Assembly (NCBI GenBank): GCA_964402685.1
Contig: CAYODE010000079.1
Coordinates: 1 to 16,511 of the forward strand
Direction of reading: 5' to 3'
Length of the DNA: 16,511 nt
From: Aestuariivita sp964402685
GTDB taxonomy: Bacteria > Pseudomonadota > Alphaproteobacteria > Rhodobacterales > Rhodobacteraceae
Under the pieces are notes generated by a model. It was not told where the DNA came from. It saw nothing but the letters and a program-made list of their open reading frames with translations, and made no database searches. A program made the translations under genes and the position numbers. Of the stretch, positions 1 to 6,117 are shown in pieces (within the stretch, counting starts at the first letter, position 1; the number at the start of each line of letters is the position of its first letter).

Positions 1-1
1 G

Positions 2-841
2 CGCAAAGCCGTTGTGGCCCCTTGGGCCGAACATGTGGGCGTGCTTCACAGCAGACTGGGACGAGCAGAAGCGGTTGACTGGTTGAACATGGCATACGGT
101 CGGGATCAGACTGCAGCGGTGCTTCCGACCGGTCCAGTGACATTGATCTTGCTGGTTGCGCTTGTTGGATTTGCGCGGCCACTGGCACGGCTATTACCAA
201 AACACCCAGACCACCCTCGTTTAGAAGTGTCACGGCCTCAATTTGCAGCGCTGCTGTTGATCCCGATGCTGATCGCCCCGGTTTTTGCTGTGTTGCTGGA
301 CCCTCACGCATTGCCTGTACTAGTGGCAGATCATCTAGCTGTGCACTTGGGTCTGTTCGGTCTAATCCAACTGGCATTGCTGCGGTTTTTTGGTGTGGCC
401 TTTGGACGAATTTCGTGGCTGGGAACGGGTCTTATCCTGTTCTGGGGCCTGGTGGTATTTGGTGTTGCTTTGGATCGCTACGCGGCCAACTTCCTACCCA
501 TAGCTGAGCGGATGGTGATCATTGCAGCGCTGGCACTCGGAGCGGTTCCTTTCATGGTGGCCGATGCGTTGATTACGGATGGTGGACGGGCGTCGCTGCT
601 CCGTCGTGTTTTGGCCAGGCTGGCCTTCTTAGTCTCATTGGGATGCGCGGTCGCTCTGGATTTTGAAGGTCTCTTCTTTCTGATCATGATTGCTCCTGTG
701 ATCGTTCTGTTTTACGCCCTGTTCGGTCTTGTTGGTCGCTGGGTCGCGAGACGTCAGGGGGCGATGGCGGCAGGTCTGGGCCTTGGGCTGTGTCTGGCAT
801 GGTCACTGGGCGTGAGCTTTCCGATGTTTGCCAGCGGATAA
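2..841 (+). CDS. Polytopic membrane protein, 5'-truncated (possible C-terminal half of an alpha/beta hydrolase)
   Basis: The reading frame is open to the left edge, so the true start lies outside the window; the GTG at 14 is probably an internal codon. The first ~35 residues are soluble and contain an AEHVGVLHS stretch followed by a WLNMAYGR segment. This resembles the end of alpha/beta hydrolase domains, where the catalytic His precedes the last helix; I infer this from memory and have not confirmed it. After that come about seven or eight hydrophobic segments (for example FAALLLIPMLIAPVFAVLL and GLFFLIMIAPVIVLFYALFG) separated by short basic loops, so the remainder is an inner-membrane domain. 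It stops 12 bp before acpS on the same strand and is probably cotranscribed with it. Substrate and role cannot be told from the sequence. It could equally be an unrelated membrane protein whose N-terminus is not visible. Confidence 0.6.
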   Translation, partial: RKAVVAPWAEHVGVLHSRLGRAEAVDWLNMAYGRDQTAAVLPTGPVTLILLVALVGFARPLARLLPKHPDHPRLEVSRPQFAALLLIPMLIAPVFAVLLDPHALPVLVADHLAVHLGLFGLIQLALLRFFGVAFGRISWLGTGLILFWGLVVFGVALDRYAANFLPIAERMVIIAALALGAVPFMVADALITDGGRASLLRRVLARLAFLVSLGCAVALDFEGLFFLIMIAPVIVLFYALFGLVGRWVARRQGAMAAGLGLGLCLAWSLGVSFPMFASG

Positions 842-853
842 GGAAGGAACAGT

Positions 854-1297
854 ATGATCCTGGGTGTCGGCACAGATCTGGCCAATATCGAACGTATCCA
901 AGGCACTTTGGATCGTTTCGGGGACCGTTTTCGCAATCGCGTGTTTACCGAGACAGAGCAACGCAAGGCCGAGCGTCGTCGTGATGTCGCGGGGACCTAT
1001 GCCAAGCGTTGGGCCGCGAAAGAGGCGTGCTCCAAAGCGCTGGGCACAGGTTTGCGCATGGGCATCGCGTGGAAGGATATGGCTGTAAGCAACCTACATA
1101 CCGGGCAGCCGGTGATGCATGTGACGGGTTGGGCAGCTGAGCGTTTGCGCGAAATGACGCCAGAAGGGCACACCGCGATCATTCATGTGACACTGACGGA
1201 TGATCATCCCTGGGCGCAAGCGTTTGTGGTGATCGAAGCACGCCCAGACGATGATGCGCGCCCAAGCTTGACTTACCCCGGCGCGCCCCGCATGTAG
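854..1297 (+). CDS. acpS: Holo-[acyl-carrier-protein] synthase AcpS
   Basis: This enzyme transfers 4'-phosphopantetheine from CoA to a serine of apo-ACP and so activates fatty-acid synthesis in the cytoplasm. The 147-residue product has both family signatures: GVGTDLANIERI at the N-terminus (Asp8 is the Mg2+ ligand) and KRWAAKEACSKALGTG at residues 51-66 (Glu57 is the second metal ligand). Length is slightly above the usual 120-135, the extra residues being a C-terminal tail rich in Asp, Arg and Pro. The ATG at 854 has a strong Shine-Dalgarno sequence, AGGAAGGA at 841-848, with a 5-nt spacer. lepB follows after 33 bp, the order usual in Rhodobacterales. No key residue is missing. Confidence 0.95.
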   Translation: MILGVGTDLANIERIQGTLDRFGDRFRNRVFTETEQRKAERRRDVAGTYAKRWAAKEACSKALGTGLRMGIAWKDMAVSNLHTGQPVMHVTGWAAERLREMTPEGHTAIIHVTLTDDHPWAQAFVVIEARPDDDARPSLTYPGAPRM

Positions 1298-1330
1298 CGC
1301 GGAAACGTCCCAACCCAGACGGAGTGCCTG

Positions 1331-2167
1331 ATGGCCGCCAAAGAAAAGTCCTCGGGCTTTGTTGTCGAGACAATCAAAACCATCGTTTACGCCTTGTTGA
1401 TCGCAGGCGTCTTTCGGACGTTGTTTTTCCAACCCTTCTGGATTCCGTCAGGATCGATGAAGGAAACCCTGTTGGTGGGGGATTTCCTGTTCGTGAACAA
1501 AATGGCTTACGGGTATTCCTACGCGTCCTGTCCAAATGTCCGGATACCCGCAGTTGGCCTCAACATCGATGCTGAAGATCTGTGCGGGATCATCAATGGC
1601 GATAACACGCGCATCTGGGGGGGCGAACCCGAACGTGGGGACGTCGTCGTGTTCCGCCACCCGGTGACAGGTTTGGACTTCATCAAGCGCGTTGTCGGTT
1701 TGCCCGGTGAGCGTGTGCAAATGATCCAAGGCGTATTGCACATTAACGGCACACCCGTGGAACTGGAAGACGACGGTGTTTTCACCGAGGTGGTTGAGTT
1801 GCAGGGCCCGGGCCGGGTTACGCCGCGCTGTGAGAACGGCGTGGTTGGACGGGGCGGTATTTGCGAGAAGTCTCGGCAGATTGAAACACTGCCTGGCGGA
1901 CGCAGCCATATCGTGCTGAATATCGGCAATCAAAGTTCGGACAACACGCCTGTTTTTGAAGTGCCGGACGGGCATTACTTCTTTATCGGCGACAACCGCG
2001 ATAACTCCTCGGACAGCCGGTTCTCTACACGGGCCAACGGCGTCGGGTTTGTGCCATTCGAAAACCTTGTGGGTCGTGCCGACAGGATCCTGTTTTCCTC
2101 CGCCGGAACATCACTTTTTGCTTTCTGGACGTGGCGCAGCGAGCGTTATTTTAAGAGGATCGAGTGA
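1331..2167 (+). CDS. lepB: Signal peptidase I
   Basis: Membrane-bound serine protease that removes signal peptides from exported proteins on the periplasmic side of the inner membrane. The 278-residue protein has one N-terminal transmembrane helix (about residues 15-33). It is followed by the catalytic Ser box IPSGSM (nucleophile Ser42), the general-base Lys box FIKRVVGLPGE (Lys119), and box E, GDNRDNSSDSR, at residues 220-230. Between Ser and Lys, and again after Lys, are insertions that carry all four cysteines of the protein (67, 85, 167, 178). Start is the ATG at 1331, preceded by a GGAG-type site. The stop codon overlaps the GTG start of rnc (GTGA), so translation of the two is probably coupled. 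The pairing of lepB with rnc and era is conserved in many bacteria. Confidence 0.95.
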   Translation: MAAKEKSSGFVVETIKTIVYALLIAGVFRTLFFQPFWIPSGSMKETLLVGDFLFVNKMAYGYSYASCPNVRIPAVGLNIDAEDLCGIINGDNTRIWGGEPERGDVVVFRHPVTGLDFIKRVVGLPGERVQMIQGVLHINGTPVELEDDGVFTEVVELQGPGRVTPRCENGVVGRGGICEKSRQIETLPGGRSHIVLNIGNQSSDNTPVFEVPDGHYFFIGDNRDNSSDSRFSTRANGVGFVPFENLVGRADRILFSSAGTSLFAFWTWRSERYFKRIE

Positions 2168-2841
2168 AGCTATCAGCTGAGCTATCGGCGTTTCAGGGCC
2201 GCATCGGTCATGAGTTCGCCAATCCTGCACTGCTTGTTCGCGCGGTGACACATGCCTCGGTCGGCACTCCTAATCGCGAAGATAACCAGCGGCTTGAGTT
2301 CCTTGGTGACCGTGTTCTCGGGCTCGTGATGTCCGAAGCGCTTTTGCAGGAAGATACAGACGCCAGCGAGGGCCAATTGGCGCCGCGCTTCAATGCACTT
2401 GTGCGCAAAGAAACCTGCGCGGATGTTGCGCGCGAGATTGATCTGGGCAGCGTGCTCCGGCTTGGTCGGTCAGAGATGCTTTCGGGCGGTCGGCGCAAGC
2501 AGGCCCTTCTGGGTGACGCGATGGAGGCAGTGATCGCTGCAGTCTACAAGGACGCTGGTTTTACCGCGGCACGCGATGTCGTGTTGCGGCTTTGGGGTAA
2601 GCGTATCGGGCAGGTTGAAGCTGATGCCCGGGACGCGAAGACGGCCCTGCAGGAATGGGCGCAGGCGCGAGGCATGAAGCCGCCGAAGTATATCGAGCTG
2701 TCGCGAGATGGACCGGATCACGCCCCGGTTTTTACGATAGCCGCGCGGCTTGAGAATGGCGATCAGGCACATGCAACCGCGGGATCCAAGCGACAGGCTG
2801 AACAAGCGGCGGCACAAGCTTTGCTCGCCCAAGTCGAATAA
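2164..2841 (+). CDS. rnc: Ribonuclease III
   Basis: Double-strand-specific endoribonuclease for rRNA processing and turnover of structured mRNA. The 225-residue protein has an N-terminal RNase III domain with the signature QRLEFLGDRVLGLV (Glu45 and Asp49 match E. coli Glu41 and Asp45) and the second metal-binding pair Asp118 and Glu121 in GDAMEAVIAAVY. A C-terminal double-stranded RNA-binding domain follows from about residue 158 (DAKTALQEWAQARG, ending in KRQAEQAAAQALL). The position equivalent to E. coli Glu38 is Gln42; from memory this variant is common in the family. Start is GTG at 2164 overlapping the lepB stop by 4 bp, with an AGAGGA-like site just upstream inside lepB. era follows 72 bp after its stop. 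Confidence 0.95.
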   Translation: MKLSAELSAFQGRIGHEFANPALLVRAVTHASVGTPNREDNQRLEFLGDRVLGLVMSEALLQEDTDASEGQLAPRFNALVRKETCADVAREIDLGSVLRLGRSEMLSGGRRKQALLGDAMEAVIAAVYKDAGFTAARDVVLRLWGKRIGQVEADARDAKTALQEWAQARGMKPPKYIELSRDGPDHAPVFTIAARLENGDQAHATAGSKRQAEQAAAQALLAQVE

Positions 2842-2894
2842 TCGCGGCAGGATGTGGCGGGGAGCGATCAAAGCCGTTACATCCCCCGATCAAC

Positions 2895-2903
2895 GGAAGT
2901 GAG
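2895..2903 (+). promoter_or_regulatory. Ribosome binding site that decides the era start
   Basis: The purine-rich run GGAAGTGAG lies about 10 nt before the ATG at 2914. The earlier in-frame GTG codons at 2854 and 2899 have no comparable site, and their extra residues do not look like the Era N-terminus. Confidence 0.5.
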
Positions 2904-2913
2904 TAATACGCAG

Positions 2914-3822
2914 ATGACGACACGTGCCGGATTTGTTGCACTGATTGGCGAGCCGAACGCCGGAAAATCCACGCTGATGAACCGGATGGTCGGTGCCAAA
3001 GTCTCGATTGTGACCCATAAGGTGCAGACAACCCGCGCGCGTATCCGCGGCGTTGCGTTGGCGGGCGAGGCGCAGATCGTGTTCGTTGACACACCGGGCC
3101 TGTTCAAGCCGCGCCGCCGGTTGGATCGTGCGATGGTGGCCGCCGCATGGGGCGGCGCGGCCGACGCGGATGTTGTTGTTTTGCTTATCGAGGCGCATCG
3201 CGGTGTAACGGAGGGTGTGGAGCGCATTCTCGAAGGGCTGCACGAAGTGGCCCACGGCCGCAAAGTCGCGCTGGTGATCAACAAGATCGATAAGGTGGAA
3301 ACCGGAGTTCTGCTTGGGCTCTCGCAAGACTTGAACGACAGGTTCGCTTTTGCGCGCACCTTCATGATCTCGGCCGAGCGGGGGCATGGTGTCGAAGATT
3401 TACGCGATTGGTTGGCGGATGAACTGCCCGAAGGGCCATGGCTCTATCCCGAAGATCAGATCGCCGATTTACCTCTGCGTATGATAGCGGCCGAGATGAC
3501 TCGTGAGAAACTGACACTGCGTTTGCACCAGGAACTGCCCTATCAATTGACGGTTGAGACAGAGAATTGGGAGGAGAGACCAGACGGCTCAGCCCGGATC
3601 GACCAACTGATCTACGTGATGCGCGATGGGCACAAGGGTATCGTGCTTGGTAAAAAGGGCGAAACGATCAAGGCAGTCAGCACAGCAGCTCGTCATGAGC
3701 TGGAAGAGTTTCTGGGACGGAAGGTGCATCTGTTTTTGCAGGTCAAAGTGCGTCCGAACTGGCTGGAAGAGGCCGAACGTTACTCTGAAATGGGTCTTGA
3801 TTTCAAAGATGGGAATGCATGA
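2914..3822 (+). CDS. era: GTPase Era
   Basis: Essential GTPase that binds 16S rRNA near its 3' end and helps 30S subunit maturation. With the ATG at 2914 the protein is 302 residues, the usual Era length, and begins MTTRAGFVALIGEP. The G motifs are in order: G1 GEPNAGKST (12-20), G3 DTPG (59-62), G4 NKID (123-126), and G5 SAE in the FMISAERGHG segment. The C-terminal KH domain carries GKKGETIK, the RNA-binding loop. The frame extends upstream to a GTG at 2854 (322 residues), but that extension has no homology-like features and a poor ribosome site. The 3' end overlaps the next gene by ATGA. It lies between rnc and a DUF1491 gene in what looks like a single operon. Confidence 0.95.
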   Translation: MTTRAGFVALIGEPNAGKSTLMNRMVGAKVSIVTHKVQTTRARIRGVALAGEAQIVFVDTPGLFKPRRRLDRAMVAAAWGGAADADVVVLLIEAHRGVTEGVERILEGLHEVAHGRKVALVINKIDKVETGVLLGLSQDLNDRFAFARTFMISAERGHGVEDLRDWLADELPEGPWLYPEDQIADLPLRMIAAEMTREKLTLRLHQELPYQLTVETENWEERPDGSARIDQLIYVMRDGHKGIVLGKKGETIKAVSTAARHELEEFLGRKVHLFLQVKVRPNWLEEAERYSEMGLDFKDGNA

Positions 3823-4148
3823 CACGGCTGACGGCACGCTTTTGGGTGGACGCGTATCTCGCACGTTTGCGGTTTGCAGATATTCCAGCCTTTGTTGTGG
3901 CGCATGGCGATGATACGGGCGGCGCCGTTCTCATCAAGTTGAACACTTTGGATGGCAACGCGGCGCTCTATCAGCGTGCATTTGATCTGATGAGTGGGGA
4001 GCGCGCTTGGGTCGTTTTGTCGGAAGGCCCAGAGGATCAAGTCGATGAGGCGGCCACGCGACAGCGCGGATTTGATCCGGACGTTTGGGTGATCGAAGTC
4101 GAAGATCGTCAAGGTAGACATTTATTGGACGAAGATGGCCTGTCGTGA
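3819..4148 (+). CDS. DUF1491 family protein of unknown function
   Basis: A 109-residue soluble protein recognised as the DUF1491 family, which I know from alphaproteobacteria, usually beside era and recO. It has an N-terminal RFWVDAYLARL segment, a GGAVLIKLN strand, an ERAWVVLSEG strand, and an acidic C-terminal half with the pattern DPDVWVIEVEDRQGRHLL. There is no signal peptide, membrane segment or recognisable catalytic motif. The ATG overlaps the era stop (ATGA), which indicates translational coupling with era. recO starts 75 bp downstream. The tight location between an rRNA-maturation GTPase and a repair gene suggests a housekeeping role, but the sequence gives no more specific function. 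Confidence 0.8.
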   Translation: MTRLTARFWVDAYLARLRFADIPAFVVAHGDDTGGAVLIKLNTLDGNAALYQRAFDLMSGERAWVVLSEGPEDQVDEAATRQRGFDPDVWVIEVEDRQGRHLLDEDGLS

Positions 4149-4223
4149 TGCCGGACCCGTCTTCGCGCGTGCGCTGTCTCAATCGCTCTTGTCATTTGAC
4201 TTTGGCGCATTGATCTTTGCCAG

Positions 4224-4949
4224 ATGGAATGGCGTGGTCAGGGAATACTACTGTCAAGCAGACGGCATGGCGAAAGTGCCGCGATAGTTGAGGTGTTTAC
4301 CGAGGAACAAGGCCGTCACGCGGGCGTCGTCCGCGGGGGTGCCAGCCGGAAGATCGCACCCGTGCTACAACCTGGAGCGCAACTGGACGTGAGCTGGCGG
4401 GCGCGTCTGGAAGATCACATCGGTACTTACCAAGTTGAGCTTTTGCGGAGCCGGGCAGCCGCTGCGATGTCAGGAAGAGTGGCTTTGGCGGGCCTGAACG
4501 CGGTGACGACTCTGCTTTGCTTTGCACTGCCTGAGCGAGAAAGTCATCCGCTGCTTTATCGAAAAACAGAACAGCTGTTGGATCTTCTTGGACAAGATGA
4601 GATTTGGCCCCTGGCGTATTTGCGTTGGGAGATGTCCTTATTGGAAGAAACGGGCTTTGGCCTGGATCTGAGCGAGTGCGCCGTTACAGGCACAACAAAC
4701 GATCTGATTTATGTCTCTCCAAAAACGGGGCGCGCGGTGTCCAAGCAGGGTGCTGGTGAGTGGGCCGAAAGACTGTTGCCACTGCCGCGCTGTTTGCGCG
4801 GCGAGGGTCCTGCCCCTGATGATGAGGTTATCACCGCGCTGGGCACGACAGGATATTTCTTGGAGGCCAAGCTTGCCCCTGCCTTGGGGCATAAACCACT
4901 GCCCGACGCACGCGCGCGCTTGGTTGATCTACTGACGCGCATGCTCTGA
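4224..4949 (+). CDS. recO: DNA repair protein RecO
   Basis: Recombination mediator that with RecR loads RecA on SSB-coated single-stranded DNA and anneals complementary strands. The 241-residue protein begins MEWRGQGILLSSRRHGESAAI, the typical start of alphaproteobacterial RecO, followed by an N-terminal OB fold (to about residue 80) and a helical C-terminal domain with DLSECAVTGTTNDLIYVSPKTGRAVS. The CxxC zinc motifs of some RecO proteins are absent; from memory this is normal in alphaproteobacteria. Start is the ATG at 4224; the ribosome site before it is weak. Last gene of the + strand block; its stop lies only 6 bp from the stop of the convergent SDR gene. Confidence 0.92.
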   Translation: MEWRGQGILLSSRRHGESAAIVEVFTEEQGRHAGVVRGGASRKIAPVLQPGAQLDVSWRARLEDHIGTYQVELLRSRAAAAMSGRVALAGLNAVTTLLCFALPERESHPLLYRKTEQLLDLLGQDEIWPLAYLRWEMSLLEETGFGLDLSECAVTGTTNDLIYVSPKTGRAVSKQGAGEWAERLLPLPRCLRGEGPAPDDEVITALGTTGYFLEAKLAPALGHKPLPDARARLVDLLTRML

Positions 4950-4955
4950 TGCATA

Positions 4956-5981
4956 TCAGGCCGCGTTGTTTTCTACGAGGTAGGCACCGGCCTCTCGAAT
5001 CGAGTCTTCCGCGTTGCTGAATGATATGCCCAAGACTTGTTCCGCCTGCGCTGCTGACACGTTGTCTTCGCGTCCAAGTGCAGGGAGGATAGTTCGGATC
5101 GACGGATCAAACAAAGACAGGAACCGGATTAGAAAATCTGGTGCTTGGCGGGTGGAAATTTTTCGATTGGGATGTTGCGCTTTGAGTAAAAGCGCGAAGT
5201 CCTGAAACCACAGGAACCTTTCCACACCGATAAACCGTTTGCCGATGCTTTCTGGGCGCTCCATGGCGCGGATATGCATCAAAGCAATGTCCTTCACATC
5301 GACGCATGGAAACCCAACTCTGGGCAACATCGGATCCTTGCCTGACAGCACGCGTTCAACCACCTCGATCGATGTGCCAAACTGATTATCCAAAGGCGCA
5401 CCTTGGACGAAACCAGGGTTGATCATGGTGATCTGCATCTCTGGCGCTTCGCCTTTGTGCCAGTCCCATACAGCTTGTTCAGCCAATGTTTTGGATTTGA
5501 CATAAGCGGTTGCCGTGGGATGTTTCAGATCGGCCCAGTCTGTCTCATCGAACTGGGACTGGGTCGGTGCCGGATCTTTGCTAACAATGGCGACGATTGA
5601 CGAAGTCATGATCACTCGGGTTATACCGGCAGCCCTTGCCGCTTTGACGGCGCGCAAGGCGCCATCAACTGCAGGACGGATCAAGTCTTCCTCATTCTTT
5701 GGTTGGGTCATCGGAAACGGAGAGGCGGTGTGCATTAGCACATCGACGTCCTCCATCGCGTCCGCCCAACCGTCGTCTGATGACAGGTCCAAGGAAACCA
5801 AAGTGAGCCGGTCTAGCTCAGATGGGTTTGAAAGTTTGGAGCGAAGGGCGTCTCGCAGTTCACTTTCGCGGGAAAGGGAGCGCACAGAACCTTTTACTGT
5901 GTATCCGGCCTCAAGCAATTGCAGGACTAGATGTTTGGCGATGTAGCCGGTGGCACCGGTGACAAGTACAGTTTGCGACAC
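4956..5981 (-). CDS. NAD(P)-dependent extended short-chain reductase (dihydroflavonol-4-reductase-like)
   Basis: A 341-residue cytoplasmic oxidoreductase of the extended SDR superfamily. The N-terminal Rossmann motif is VTGATGYIA (Gly9, Gly12, Ala15), followed by an acidic strand end VSLDLSS, the catalytic serine region MTSSIVAI (Ser127/128) and the active-site pair Tyr160-Lys164 in AYVKSK. The TASPFP stretch at residues 85-90 is typical of dihydroflavonol reductase/cinnamoyl-CoA reductase-like members, so an aldehyde or ketone is a likely substrate, though which one is not visible. Start is GTG at 5981, chosen because TGAGG precedes it by 5 nt. An inverted repeat sits directly upstream, so the gene is probably controlled by a repressor. 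It is convergent with recO and monocistronic. Confidence 0.85.
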   Translation of the reverse strand: MSQTVLVTGATGYIAKHLVLQLLEAGYTVKGSVRSLSRESELRDALRSKLSNPSELDRLTLVSLDLSSDDGWADAMEDVDVLMHTASPFPMTQPKNEEDLIRPAVDGALRAVKAARAAGITRVIMTSSIVAIVSKDPAPTQSQFDETDWADLKHPTATAYVKSKTLAEQAVWDWHKGEAPEMQITMINPGFVQGAPLDNQFGTSIEVVERVLSGKDPMLPRVGFPCVDVKDIALMHIRAMERPESIGKRFIGVERFLWFQDFALLLKAQHPNRKISTRQAPDFLIRFLSLFDPSIRTILPALGREDNVSAAQAEQVLGISFSNAEDSIREAGAYLVENNAA

Positions 5982-5986
5982 GTTAA

Positions 5987-5991
5987 CCTCA
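5987..5991 (-). promoter_or_regulatory. Ribosome binding site of the SDR gene
   Basis: On the minus strand TGAGG lies 5 nt before the GTG at 5981 and supports that non-ATG start. Confidence 0.55.
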
Positions 5992-5993
5992 CT

Positions 5994-6012
5994 AAGTTAG
6001 TGATGCTAACTT
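5994..6012. promoter_or_regulatory. Perfect inverted repeat, probable operator of the SDR gene
   Basis: The arms AAGTTAG (5994-6000) and CTAACTT (6006-6012) are perfect complements around the spacer TGATG. A second, outer pair (CCTCA at 5987-5991 and TGAGG at 6011-6015, sharing bases with the inner arm) extends the symmetry with a 2-nt offset. The repeat lies immediately before the ribosome site of the SDR gene and overlaps its best -10 candidate, the usual place for a TetR-, MarR- or HxlR-type repressor. No such regulator is encoded in the window. Confidence 0.5.
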
Positions 6013-6030
6013 TGAGGCAGAATGGCGCAA
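6003..6030 (-). promoter_or_regulatory. Candidate promoter of the SDR gene
   Basis: On the minus strand a TTGCGC (-35-like, 6025-6030) and a TAGCAT (-10-like, 6003-6008) are separated by 16 nt. The -10 lies within the inverted repeat. The match to consensus is only partial, so this is tentative. Confidence 0.25.
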
Positions 6031-6067
6031 ATTCAAGGGCAGACTGCAACTTTTTTGCCCTGAAACG

Positions 6068-6094
6068 AAAAAACCGGGCCGTAATGGCCCGGTT
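6068..6094 (-). terminator. Intrinsic terminator of mcd
   Basis: The arms at 6072-6080 and 6086-6094 (AACCGGGCC / GGCCCGGTT) form a perfect 9-bp stem around a 5-nt loop. On the minus strand the stem runs into a T6 tract, a textbook rho-independent terminator. It lies 24 bp beyond the mcd stop and before the SDR gene, so the two minus-strand genes are separate units. Confidence 0.9.
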
Positions 6095-6117
6095 CTCAAA
6101 CAATCTAACACGTTGCC

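Noticed and set aside
2854..2913. Upstream extension of era from a GTG at 2854 (20 extra residues)
   Set aside because: The extension lacks the Era N-terminal pattern and a good ribosome site, whereas ATG 2914 gives the usual length.
4946..4959. CTGAT/ATCAG inverted repeat at the recO/SDR convergent stops
   Set aside because: Three of the five pairs come from the two opposed TGA stops, and there is no T tract; too short to call a terminator.
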